DNA of 64,000 nucleotides from assembly GCA_018340375.1 (NCBI GenBank), contig JAFFJZ010000016.1:7180829-7244828 (forward strand). The letters are read 5' to 3'. Positions within the stretch are counted from its first letter, which is position 1. Every line of letters starts with the position of its first letter. Position numbers and translations under genes: made by a program. Under the pieces are notes generated by a model. The model worked only from the letters and a program-made list of their open reading frames with translations. It searched no databases and was not told where the DNA came from. This DNA is from Gonatopus flavifemur. Its lineage: Eukaryota > Arthropoda > Insecta > Hymenoptera > Dryinidae. This document shows positions 43,435 through 53,525 of this stretch, piece after piece.

Positions 43435-43731
43435 TGATCGTGCCGGTGCACTATTAAAAAAAAGAGATAAGCTGTAGTCAAGCTTACAAAAAAACTGATT
43501 TATTATAAAAAAGCTATTATAATTATTGGACATATAAATACATTTGAGACGTTGGACATTTACGTGTTGTTGGGCTCGCGTGTTGCAGCGTACTGAGCAA
43601 CTCCGATGCCACAGCCTCGATCAACGAGACAAAACGCCACCATACGGTCGAACTTACAATATATTGGGCATAGTCGGTAAAGAAAATAGAAATATGAAGG
43701 AAATAAGAGATTACACTTATGAAATCGACCA
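43435..43731 (-). repeat. BEL/Pao LTR (5' LTR)
   Basis: It appears identical to 36501-36797 and is followed on the plus strand by the AGGTC duplication. Confidence 0.95.
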
Positions 43732-43803
43732 AGGTCTATACGATAGAAAGAGGGGTTTGATATCATCGCTAGTATCCCCTTAAGTCAAGGAAACGTAAAG
43801 ACT

Positions 43804-44049
43804 CAAGGAGTACAAGGAGAGAACATAGCGATGGTAGGGATGAAACGGAAACCCACACCCTCAAGATCTACTTTCTGATGGGTCCAAAGAATGAGAGCAC
43901 AATTCTAAAAGTAGTAAGTGAATTTTACTTTTGGAAACAGAACTTCCGTTGGTTGGAGCCATAAGAAAGTTGGTCTTGAGGGTGTGAGTTTCCGTTTCAA
44001 TAATTTCTACCCCTTCCACTGTTATGTTCTCTCCTGACACTCCTTGTAC
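43804..44049. mobile_element. TIR element
   Basis: CAAGGAGTACAAGGAGAGAAC and its diverged complement GTTCTCTCCTGACACTCCTTG end the element. CGGAAACCCACACCCTCAAG and CTTGAGGGTGTGAGTTTCCG pair inside. Confidence 0.7.
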
Positions 44050-44204
44050 AGACCACGCAAAACAGCTATTATTATCATCAAAATATGATTTGGTCAATTC
44101 TTTGATGTGTGTCTAACTACTCTTTCTGATTGCAAAATGTTATCAACTTCAGGAATGCACACTGTTCATTAATTTTTTCAATACTCTAATTGAAAGCCCT
44201 GATG

Positions 44205-44400
44205 TAATAAAGGGATTTACGCTTGAAAACTCTAAACTATTGCCCGAGCGTGACACTACATGCCGAAATCAACAATTGAACATTGCTCACATTTGGTCAT
44301 TCTTTCAACTAATAGTTTCTTTTCTTACAAGGTTACTATTTTTGTATCAATTTTTTCTTGTTATAAGTTACCACCACTTACTTTTTGAATGTTGAGAGGA
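44205..44400. repeat. relic end of the CCGGATGCA foldback family
   Basis: GAAAGCCCTGATGTAATAAAGGG, GCTTGAAAAC, ATTGCCCGAGCGTGACACTACATGCC-like order follows the outer end of 27501-28957 with many changes; the TGACGTCA has become TGACACTA. No second arm seen. Confidence 0.5.
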
Positions 44401-44448
44401 TTCCTATCTCATATTCATCGACGCGCACCAGGGAATCAACTTTTTCTC

Positions 44449-45096
44449 TCCTGGAGAAAAAAGATTAAATCTAATGAGATCTATGTACATCTCTTGAGAT
44501 ATATGTAGATCTCTTCACATCCAAATTTTTGAGAAAATCTCTGCAAGTCTCCTGATATCTATTCCCATTGGAAGATTTCAAGTTTAGCAAACATATCTGA
44601 GATTTTCTGATATCTACTCACATCTGAAGATTCATGTTGCTGAAGTTTAAATCGTTTATTTAAACGAATTGGTAATCGGATAACGAAATACTCAGCTGTC
44701 AAAGACCCAAAGTTTTGCGATATATGTTTTGAACCATGTTTTCAGTTCCAAGGAGTTCATTCGAGAAAATCAACACCGATCATTATTGAAATTTTTTGAG
44801 TTTTGAATTCTCGTTTCGTTTCTATAAACGATTCAAACTTCAAGAACACGAAGATTCCAATTTTGGAAGGAATCCAAAAAGTAAAGGGAGTTTTCAAAGG
44901 AACTCTGGAGACCCCTGGATATCTTTTTGCACCTTTGTACATCTTACGGATCTCTTCCAAAATGGAAATCTTTCCATGTAAGAAAAAACATTAAGAGATT
45001 TGTAGACATTTTTTCAGAAATTGAGATCTTAAGAGATCCACATAAATTTCAAGAGATCTACATTGATCCTATAACATCCAATCTTTTTTTCTCGGA
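44449..45096. mobile_element. TIR element with AGATCT words
   Basis: CTGGAGAAAAAAGATTAAATC and ...CCAATCTTTTTTTCTCGG are inverted ends. AGATCT or near variants (AGATCTATG, TAGATCTCTT, AGAGATCCAC) recur about every 20-25 bases in both arms. Another small element (44640-44843) lies inside. Confidence 0.7.
44640..44843. mobile_element. TGAAGTTTGAATCGTTT-type MITE, nested
   Basis: TGAAGTTTAAATCGTTTA and AAACGATTCAAACTTCA are inverted ends, as in 60736-60938. The interior shares TCTCGTTTCG and the AAGACCCAAAGTTTTGC-like block. Confidence 0.65.
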
Positions 45097-45117
45097 CTAA
45101 GATGAAAAAATATATTC

Positions 45118-45226
45118 GCAGACAACATCACAATTCTCAATGTATTCATAAAGAATTCTTTATGAATTAACAGAGTTCCCAAAGTACTGAATATAAATTT
45201 CTGTTGAATTGTGGTGTTAGCCGGGG
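45118..45226. mobile_element. CAACATCACAATTC-type mini element
   Basis: CAACATCACAATTCTCA and TTGAATTGTGGTGTTAG are inverted, with AAAGAATTCTTTATGAATT inside: a diverged member of the GAATTC-word group. Confidence 0.5.
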
Positions 45227-45504
45227 TTGATAATTACTTCTGTTAATATTCGACCCTCATTCCTCAGTTACCCTACGTATTTTTGCGTATTTTAACTCAC
45301 CTTTCGTTGTGCGTTGCGGTTTAGTAAATGAAACTTTTTCAATGATAAAGAATGTACTTCGTGTCTTGAAGTTGGTGCCTGTTCTTGGTTCAAATCCCCC
45401 TTGATCCCTTGGTCTTTATCCCTAAGAAGAGGAGATTTCATTTGAAAAAACTTTTGTTCCCTTCAAATCCTGTGGGGTAAGGTTTAAGGATCAAATTTGC
45501 CCCA

Positions 45505-45879
45505 TACACGGAGAAAAAGGAATTCGCTGTGGCAGTGAAATCTACTTTTGCTGGGTTCCTTTTGCCAGAGCAGCAAATTTTTTGCTATGGCAGCAAACTA
45601 TTTGCTGTTTCAGCAATCTTGTTAGCTGCGACAGCGAATTTTTAGCTGTGGCAGCAAAAAACGTTTGCTATCCCAGCAAAATTTGTTTGCTATTCTGTAT
45701 ATAATACTGAAAATTTGCTGACGGAGCAAACATTCTTTGCTGCCACAGCTAAAGAATTGCTGTCGTAGCTAACACGATTGCTGCTATAGCAAATTTTTAG
45801 CTAGGTCAGCAAAAAATTTTGCTATTCTATATATAATACCTCGATTTGCTGCGTCAGCAAATTTTTTCTCTCCGTGTAC
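45505..45879. mobile_element. ACACGGAGAAAAA-ended element, GCAGCAAA words
   Basis: TACACGGAGAAAAA and TTTTTTCTCTCCGTGTA are inverted ends. Between them (G)CAGCAAA/TTTGCTG occurs more than ten times at roughly 20-base spacing, in both orientations, with TATATAATAC twice. There is no coding frame. Its ends match 48380-48595, whose interior word is different. Confidence 0.85.
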
Positions 45880-46874
45880 AGCACATAATATTGCTGCCGT
45901 ATTTCAATCTTGATAAAAATATTACAAAACACAACGCAATATTGCAATATCGACGATATATTACAAATTGTAATATGGTATCGTGACAATATTATGATAT
46001 CAAAAATCACAATGTAATATTACATCAATATTCCAGAATTATAAAAATATTAAGTGTGAAAAAAACAGTTTTTCTAACCTATTCTTCCGTTGCAAGAGAA
46101 CAGTTTTTGTTTTCTAAACTATAAGAATACGGAAAACTTTATTTTCATCAATTTCTTCTGGATTTCCCAAACACGAAAATATATTCTGATGTTCAATTGT
46201 CAAATCTTTAATCACTTCAATTATCCAATTTATGAATTCAATTTATTTCATAAGAATTTCTGTGGTTGAGTAAATCTTATGTTGTTCTCTAATATGTTAT
46301 TTTCCACACAAATCAACATTCTAACCAGCGATCGTAATACATGGCGATTTGAGTGCTCCATTGTCGTCTCGGATATTTGTCAATGTGATATAGAGGCTTT
46401 CATTCTCACTCGCAGTATCCGACAGTGATCTCAAGATGCGGAAGCTGTCAGCCCCCACCATGCCACCCTTCATGACTATTGCAAGCTTCCTACACTTCCA
46501 AGTGAAATAACAAAGATTACACTGTAGTACAGTGTGGTCAATGACTGAAGGGTACTTTTTCTTTTTTCAAATTAACTTTTCAACCATCTCACCATGCATT
46601 GATTGTCTTCTATAAAGGAGATTGAAACACCTGATTACAATGTTTCAATAGGCAAGGAAATTATTCTTTTTAGTGCAACGTAACTTTCCTAGGCACTTGA
46701 TGTTCTTGCACACACTTTTAGAATATCTCCGTCATACTGCTAAAATATTGCTGCAATATTACTGTGATTGAAAACCGCGGACATCAGTTATTGCATTAAT
46801 ATCGCAACAATATTACTTTGCAATAGTATAATATCAGAAAACGACATTGCTGCAATATTATGTGCTGTGTGGGG
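45876..46874. mobile_element. CAGCACATAATATTG-ended element, AATATTG words
   Basis: GTACAGCACATAATATTGCTG and its complement ending AATATTATGTGCTGTGTGG are inverted ends. AATATT, often as GCAATATTGC, recurs through both arms. It overlaps the preceding element by the shared GTACA. The centre (46321-46566) is not repetitive and carries an open frame on the minus strand. Confidence 0.75.
46321..46566 (-). CDS. unexplained open frame inside a foldback element
   Basis: On the minus strand about 80 codons are open up to the TAG at 46321-46323. The predicted peptide has the Cys pattern 'LQCNLCYFTWKC' followed by 'MKGGMVGADSFRILRSLSD' and 'ESLYITLTNIRDDNGAL', which looks more like real protein than chance. 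The first in-frame ATG lies about 50 codons before the stop, so upstream parts may be an exon. It is GC-richer than the surrounding arms. It could be a captured host exon or a leftover of the element's own gene. I do not recognise it. Confidence 0.2.
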   Translation of the reverse strand, partial: KKKKYPSVIDHTVLQCNLCYFTWKCRKLAIVMKGGMVGADSFRILRSLSDTASENESLYITLTNIRDDNGALKSPCITIAG

Positions 46875-47282
46875 CAATTCATTCATACACATTTAGGGGT
46901 TTAGAATCTGATGATAAGAATCAATCTATTCCTGATTTGAATAATGTGAACATCCAAATAGCTTCATGCACAGTATAGCTTAAACTGTGTATTTCCTGTT
47001 TAAAAACAAAGCATTCCCATTTAATTCATGAATTCAATCAGAATGAACCCGAAGTCTGAATTGGAGATTTCTGAACGAATCATATTTTGATTTACATTAC
47101 CGAGTTTTGGTATTGGAGGTGCCGTTTACATCGAAAAACAAAGTTCTCCATGGATCAATAAAACTCATCGGAAGGATACATTTTCGTTGAGATATGCATA
47201 TAATTGAATTTTCTTCGAGTTAAGTAGAGAATTCATTTCCTTTGAATAAAATTTTATTTGTTCTCAAATCAAATTGACTTTG
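46875..47282. other. AT-rich spacer, nothing recognised
   Basis: No motif or paired repeat seen. Confidence 0.4.
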
Positions 47283-49138
47283 ATTGAGGGGCCGGATGCA
47301 GGAAGGGGGTGTACGCTCGGAAACACTGAAAAGTATTGTCAAAGTCGTGACGTCACACGCCAAAATCAAAAGTTGGAATTTCGAAATTTGAAGAATACTA
47401 GGTGATAGGTCTCGAAAAATCAATGTGAGTCTCCTATTACATTTTTTTCCCGTGATCAATACTTTTTGAGTAAAAAAATAAAAATTGCTAGTTTTTTCTC
47501 TTCAGAAATCAATGTTTTTCAACATTAAACTCGTTGTAACTCAGTCATTTTTCGACGTATCAAGATAAATCTTACGGATTCTGATTCGTAAGACTTCCCC
47601 AAAGACGATAATGTGCTGGAAGCTTGTAAAAATCGATAACAAATCAATACATTTTCAATTCGAAGTGAAAATCACGTTTTCCTTGCTTTGCATTAAAAAA
47701 AGGGTGAGGAAAGTTTGAGCTACAAAAAACTTCCAGCGACAAAGTTGTTCGCTAGTGTGTGGACAAACTTTTTGGAGAATTTCAAATCGATCCTACTATT
47801 AGTTCGCGAAATACAACGATTTATCTATGAACGCGCAACTGAAATTAATCACATTTTACGTCGTTCAACGGCAGAATATCAGGGACCGTAGGAAAGATTA
47901 TATTTACTCGATTTTTCAACCTTGGTTTATGTTTTTTGGGTCGGGGAATTCGAATATCGAAGTATTTTTGCAAGCTTCGTTATCGATTCCTTTTAAATAA
48001 AGAATTCAATTGTTTGTAACGTTTTTATGAACAAACTATTCACTTTAGAGGAAAATTATCTTTATAACACGGTTCTTAACCTTTTCAGAATAACTTCTGT
48101 ATATAAGATATCTTCAATTTCTCAATTTTTTATTCAAATATGATTACTGTATTCGAATAAATAAGAAAATACTTATAAAACATTCATATCTTGAAATGGG
48201 TTCATGTAGTTTGGGTCGGAAAATCCAGGTATCATAAAATTTGTATAAGATTCCTTATCACATATTTTTTTTATACAGAATTCAATCATTTACATTATCC
48301 ATTTGTTTGAAACGATTTCTAAATAACGGGTCTATGGAAAAATGGTTCGGATAAAAAAAGTTTCTTGCATTGGCATGAGTACACATAGAAAAATTTATAG
48401 TTAAATTTACTATGGAAGTTTGTAACCGAGGAACAGACTGAACTTACGATGAAATTTACTATGACGAGACTATGGAAACATGATCAAATTTACTATGTTT
48501 TACAATAAATGCCATTGGAAAGTCAGCCTGTTCCTCGGGCACAATAATTACATAGTAAATTTAACTATAAATTTTTCTCCGTGTAAATTTTGAACCTGTC
48601 ATTTTTTAAAGTAATCATATCCTCAAACTCAATAATGATATTTCAGATAAACAATAATCGTTTTATTAGATTTTATGATACTTGGATTTTCCAACCCAAA
48701 CTAGATCAACCCATTTCAAGATATGAATTTTTTATAATCATTCTCTCATTCATTCGAATACAGTAATTATATTTCAAAAAGCAATTGAGGAATTGAAGAA
48801 ATCTTATATACAGAACTTATTCCGAAAAGGTTAAAAACCGTGTTATGAAGATAATTTTCTTCTAAAGTGAATAGTTTGTCCATAAAAACGTTACAAACAA
48901 TTGAATTATTTATTTAAAAGGAATGGATAACGAAGCTTGCAAAAATATTTCGACATCCGAATTCCCCGACCCAAAAACCATAAACCAAGGTTGAAAAATC
49001 GAGTAAATATAATCTTTCCTTTCTTTCTTCAAATGTCGAAATTCCAACTTTTGATTTTGGCGTGTGACGTCACGACTTGGACAATACTTTTCAGTGTTTT
49101 CGAGCGTACACCCCCTTCTTGCATCCGGCCCCTCAATT
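47283..49138. mobile_element. 1.86-kb palindrome, GGGGCCGGATGCA ends
   Basis: ATTGAGGGGCCGGATGCAGG and ...TTGCATCCGGCCCCTCAAT are inverted ends. TGACGTCA stands in both arms (47348 and 49065). From about 47935 to 48990 the arms are a second, well-matched inverted pair (AATTCGAATATCGAAGTATT with its complement near 48945; TTATCTTTATAACACGG with CCGTGTTATGAAGATAA). A small MITE (48380-48595) lies at the centre. It is homologous to 27501-28957 in the outer parts only. Confidence 0.85.
48380..48595. mobile_element. ACACnGAGAAAAA-ended element, AAATTTACTATG words
   Basis: TACACATAGAAAAATTTATAG and CTATAAATTTTTCTCCGTGTA are inverted ends. AAATTTACTATG occurs three times forward and once inverted, and GAGGAACAGACTGA / CAGCCTGTTCCTC pairs. 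It is inserted at the centre of the palindrome. Confidence 0.8.
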
Positions 49139-49182
49139 GGAGCAATCCGCGTACTGATATCTGCTGTTCCTTTTCAACATGG

Positions 49183-49362
49183 CGCGTTTTCTTTCAACAG
49201 TGCATGAAGATGGGAAGGAGTAAAACATGCAACACTTCAGCACCATTGGAAAAATATTATTCAGATCTACGTAGGGGTCAGAAGTTCTTGAATGAGCACG
49301 ATTTCAATATCGATTCTCATAATTCAATGAGATATAGCGAAAATGACAGCTCTTCATGTTAA
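49183..49362 (+). CDS. exon-like open frame of unknown origin
   Basis: TTTTCTTTCAACAG at about 49186-49199 is a good splice acceptor. The frame after it reads 'CMKMGRSKTCNTSAPLEKYY' then 'SDLRRGQKFLNEHDFNIDSH' and stops at 49362. Composition looks protein-like but I recognise no family. The upstream part of the same open frame is the palindrome arm and is not credible as coding. It may be the last exon of a gene or old element cut by the palindrome insertion. Confidence 0.2.
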   Translation, partial: RVFFQQCMKMGRSKTCNTSAPLEKYYSDLRRGQKFLNEHDFNIDSHNSMRYSENDSSSC

Positions 49363-49499
49363 AAATCAGTCTGCCGAATGATTTAGTGAAATACTTTTTT
49401 TTGCGGAACTCATGAACACTTGAGGTTTGCGACGTTTCGTTCACAGCTTCGCGTTGTTAATGTTTATTTATCCCTAATTGTAATACAATTAGGCCCCAA

Positions 49500-50470
49500 A
49501 TGGATGCCTCTGGCTCGCCGGCTCCAAGATTCTCTTATGATGGGTTGGGGAACGCGTGTTACAGATCATTAAACAAGTCAAGATGATTCAAATCAAACAA
49601 AAATTTATTATAAAAGAACACCGTTAGAGGTGGGATTGATCAAAGATAATACACAAATGTTATACAATTAGAAAAGGACAGCAATAAGCTATTTACAAGC
49701 GTGCAACTTAAAGTTGAAGGCCTTATTCGTCCGGACTTCTATGTCCCTTAAGTGTGTACACACGACGCGTGATTTAATATGACCGGACCTAACGGAAATA
49801 TTTGGTGTAACGCGGTTCTAACGGCAATATGAGTTCCGGGCTCTCTTGATTGACTCAGAGGGAGATCAATCAGAGCGTGGTAATTCCCGTGACTTTCGAA
49901 TGTCAAAATTATATCGGCAGGATGCGCCTGAAATGGACAGAAAGTCCGTTAGTTAAAATTCGGGCTACTGCTCTTACAAACGTTGGGCCGTCATAGGTTG
50001 GCCATATATCAGCATTTTAACCGTGGATGGTGGTTACTAACTATACCCCATGGGCTGGATGGTGCCCCCAATGCGGACAGAGGTGGCTAAAAGACACCTC
50101 TTCCACCCCCCTTCTGACCAGCGTTAAGTAGTGAGATACGTAAAACACAACTCATTCTCCCACAAACCTACCTATTCTAAGTAAGAGACAGATGGTCTCT
50201 TACAAATGGCCGAAACACAGCCCTACTGACAATCTCAAATTTCTTTGCAACGGGGCTTACCAGGTAGATGAGACACACCTTTCAGCTAGAAGATCTGAGA
50301 AGTGAAGATATCTCCACAATTTCCTCCTTATAATCCCTAGACGTTTAATGCTACCCGAGGGCAACGGTGGCGTTCCTGATGGTTACGTTCGGTTGTCACG
50401 GGACTCGTTACCTCCTTGTCTAATATAGAGGCTGTCCCGTGTTATTTTCGAGATGCGATCGATAGTTCGA
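49500..50470 (-). mobile_element. possible LTR-like segment
   Basis: A GC-richer block with a minus-strand AATAAA near 49610 followed by TTTGGGGCC near 49490-49500, a leader-like arrangement similar to that at 7330-8050. No pol sequence and no second copy are present in the window. The call is weak. Confidence 0.2.
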
Positions 50471-51849
50471 TATTTCGATCGCTCGCGTCAAATCTAATGA
50501 TAATAATAATATGGCAGCCACCGTATTTGACAGTTGTCAACAATCTGCTACAACCTTGTACAGATTGCTTATCCGCACTGTAAAAAATATTTCCTGTATT
50601 TTTACCACTTTCAGTGCTGGTACTAAAATTACCTACTCTGAATGTAGGAATTTTACATTCGTTGACAATTCTATAAGTACAACAGTAATTTAATGAAGAA
50701 CCAATAGGAAATCACGGCACGGTGTTGAGATTTTAGCTGGTTGGTTATTTTTGAGGTTACTTGTGAAATCACCCAATGACAAAATCAAATTCCCTATGTT
50801 CGGTAAAATTTAGTACAATTTGTGAATTCACAAAATATTTGTGAATTTTCATGGTAACGGTGTAATATTAATATACTAAATAGAAATTGCAATTTATGAT
50901 GTAAATAGTACTATTGAGAATAAATTTACAGAAATTTGGGAAATTACTGGAAATTTGGTTATTTTTATAATATATCTAAATTTCGTTATCATATCTCAGA
51001 TAACGCACAAGAACCGCTAATGAATTCTGAAAAAGAGAACTTTTCAAGAATTTTAGATTCTTAAAGAGTTCAGAACATGTTTTGATCAGATTTCATCGGT
51101 AATTTCTGTATGATATTGGATGCAAATATGTATTTGAAAGTTTGTGAAGACAATAATTATAAATGAATAACAAAAATAGAGATCTCATTACAAGATGTTT
51201 CAATGAATTTCATAAACTTCGATTTTCAAATTGATAAATCAGCTTTTCATTCGTATTGATTTTCAATTCAGTCTTAATCTCAAATACAATTTTAATCCTA
51301 ATAATATTTATAAAAATGAAAACATTTAGTGTTTTTCACTGCATCTAGTTTTTGCAGCATTTTTTTTGTACATTTGTGATGCCTAACGAATCACCAGCAC
51401 TGTATTTACGTAATAATATTTATTTAATTTCTCCTAATGATTAGAATTAAAATCGAGTTGCACATACTTTCATACTTCATAATAGAGGTTCAAATTTCTG
51501 TCATCAGGTACTAATTCCAGGTACAAGCTATCGACATTTCTCAACATCCTATTAAAAACCTAACTTTCTAAATTACATATACTTGAATCTCAATTGATTT
51601 TGGAAAATAGTAAGAAATGTCAAGTATGTACACACTTTAACGCACTTAGGAACAAGCAAACTTCAGATATAATTTTTTTATGGCTTATTATTATACTAAA
51701 CTTATTGATTTAATCCATCGGAATACTATTCGATATCACATGTGTATAATAATGATCAATTTAAACAATATAGTGTGTATTGAAAATGGAATTTGATCAC
51801 TGAAGTTGAAATCAACATAATTTTCAAAATTAAATAACGTGTGTATATG
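50471..51849. other. AT-rich stretch with lone element ends
   Basis: CACTGTAAAAAATATTTCCTG at 50577 with GAATTTTAC words up to about 50700 resembles the CACTGTAAAAA end class, and GATAACGCACAAGAACC at 51000 resembles one end of a CCCAGATAACACA-type element. Otherwise very AT-rich without genes. Confidence 0.4.
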
Positions 51850-52061
51850 TAGTCGGTGTAAAAAGTCCGTTAACAGTTCCAACGGAAATATCTTTGGATA
51901 CATCATTATTGATGGATTTCAAATATTTTTTTCCAACTGTATACCATTATAAAGGTTTATTCTATCATTCTGGTATATTAATTATTCTCAAATAACAGCA
52001 GTAACATATTACATAAAAATATTTCCGTCGGAACTGTTAACGGACTTTTTACACCGACTAT
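51850..52061. mobile_element. TIR MITE, GTCGGTGTAAAAAGTCC ends
   Basis: TAGTCGGTGTAAAAAGTCCG, TTAACAGTTCCAACGGAAATAT and the mirrored right arm ending GGACTTTTTACACCGACTA give terminal repeats of about 42 bp with one or two changes. The centre is AT-rich. Confidence 0.85.
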
Positions 52062-52481
52062 ACATATGGTGATATGACAGAAGTGTGAATTTAGTTTTTT
52101 CCTTCAAATCACAAAAACACGTAATTATCCCTATATAATAAGAATTCCAGAAACGGACAGAACTCTGACTCGCATATAATATAATCTGATATGTTTTTAC
52201 ATAAAACACACCGAATTTCATTAGATGCATCAGGCAATTGTTCATAAAATTAATAGAATAAAGCTAGTCAATTCTATAACTCCTGACTCTCAATCATAAT
52301 GAAGCATATATGCATATATGGTTTTCTATAGAAAAAATAAACAAAAATCAAACAGAAAAATGTCTAGTACGGTTTGAGGTAATAAAGGAAACAAACTTGG
52401 AAATTGCTTTATGCTATAAAATGATTGGAATTCAGAGTTATACGATAACATCATTGGATAGCAAATCAAGCCCTGATCAAA
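52062..52481. other. AT-rich spacer, nothing recognised
   Basis: No coding motif or repeat pair seen. Confidence 0.4.
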
Positions 52482-52672
52482 AGTAAACACTCACAGACCT
52501 AAAAATTCATTGTTTCGAAGGTGCAGTCCCAAAAATCACAATCCTGAAGGTGTATAACTTCAATCGAATTGTAGTAACTTTTAATAGAGTTATCAAATGA
52601 CTAGTAATGCGTAAAGATAATTCGAGACTCTGCACCTTTAGGACGATGAACTTTCGGGACTGTTAGTGTCTA
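52482..52672. mobile_element. TIR element
   Basis: TAAACACTCACAG and CTGTTAGTGTCTA are inverted ends, and TTCGAAGGTGCAG / CTGCACCTTTAGGAC pairs inside, with divergence. Confidence 0.55.
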
Positions 52673-52828
52673 CCATAAACGAATACTACAAAAGAATTAT
52701 TATATTAGTATTTTAAATTCCCTTGATCAATCATTATAAATGAGTGTTATGTTTTAGTTCGCATGTTTGCCATCTTTCATCATACATATAAATATCTGTA
52801 ACTGAATAAGTAGTCAAAAATAAATATA

Positions 52829-53401
52829 CAGGGTGACCCAAGTCGGATAGATTATATTCGAGGAGTGTATTCTGCAGCCAAAATGCAACAACTTTTCTAT
52901 TTGGCAAAATTTTTTTTGAGGCTTAGTTTTGGAGATATGAGCATTTTCAGATTTTTCTTCAAATCCGAATCATTCAAAGGCACTATGTGCTACACACTTG
53001 AGCTTAACACCATTCGCTAAGTTGGAAAGTGACGGATCTCTGGAAGAAAAATTGAACTATTCTTTCATTTTTCAATTTAAAGTTATAGCGATTTGAAATT
53101 TTTGAGCTTTCAGTCAATCAGAATTCAGCAACTTTAAATCGTTATAACTCCGGAACAAGCAATGATAAGAGAGTTTGATTTTTTTTCCAGAGATCCGCCA
53201 TTATCCAACTTGGCGAATGGCGTGAAGCTCAAGCGTGTAGCAGTAAGTGCCTTCGAGTGATTTGGATTTGAAAAAAAATCTCAAAATGCTCATATCTCAA
53301 AAACTAAGCCTCAAAAAAAATTTTGCCAAATAGAAAAGTTGTTGCATTTTGGCTGCAGAATACGCTTCTCAAATGTAATGTATACGACTTTGGTCACCCT
53401 G
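52829..53401. mobile_element. CAGGGTG-class foldback MITE
   Basis: CAGGGTGACCCAAGTCG and CGACTTTGGTCACCCTG, flanked by TA, are inverted ends. The arms (ATTCTGCAGCCAAAATGCAAC; GGAGATATGAGCATTTTCAG; AGTTGGAAAGTGACGGATC) meet near 53115. They align with those of 22335-22902, so both belong to one family. Confidence 0.85.
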
Positions 53402-53525
53402 TATATGTGTGTGTGTGTTGCTCAATGGTGGCTCAATTCTAAGTTGTTTGAATTAACAATGAAGAGTTATTAATAATACTGGGAATAAAACGGCAATAAT
53501 TATGATTTATAAAAGTATTGAGATC

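Larger units (their letters stand above)
36501..43731 (-). mobile_element. young full-length BEL/Pao retrotransposon, 7.2 kb
   Basis: Two LTRs of 297 bp (36501-36797 and 43435-43731) read identically base for base as far as I can compare, in the same orientation. AGGTC flanks both sides (36496-36500 and 43732-43736), the 5-bp target duplication expected for BEL/Pao. On the coding (minus) strand each LTR starts TGGTCGATTTC and ends CACGATCA. One long polyprotein lies between them. The leader is enlarged by an inserted foldback element (41860-43220). Identical LTRs imply a recent insertion, and the foldback insertion must be more recent still unless it was already in the parent copy. Confidence 0.95.

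Noticed and set aside
53403..53420. (TG)n run as a possible regulatory feature
   Set aside because: It is too short and flanks a MITE; no evidence of function.
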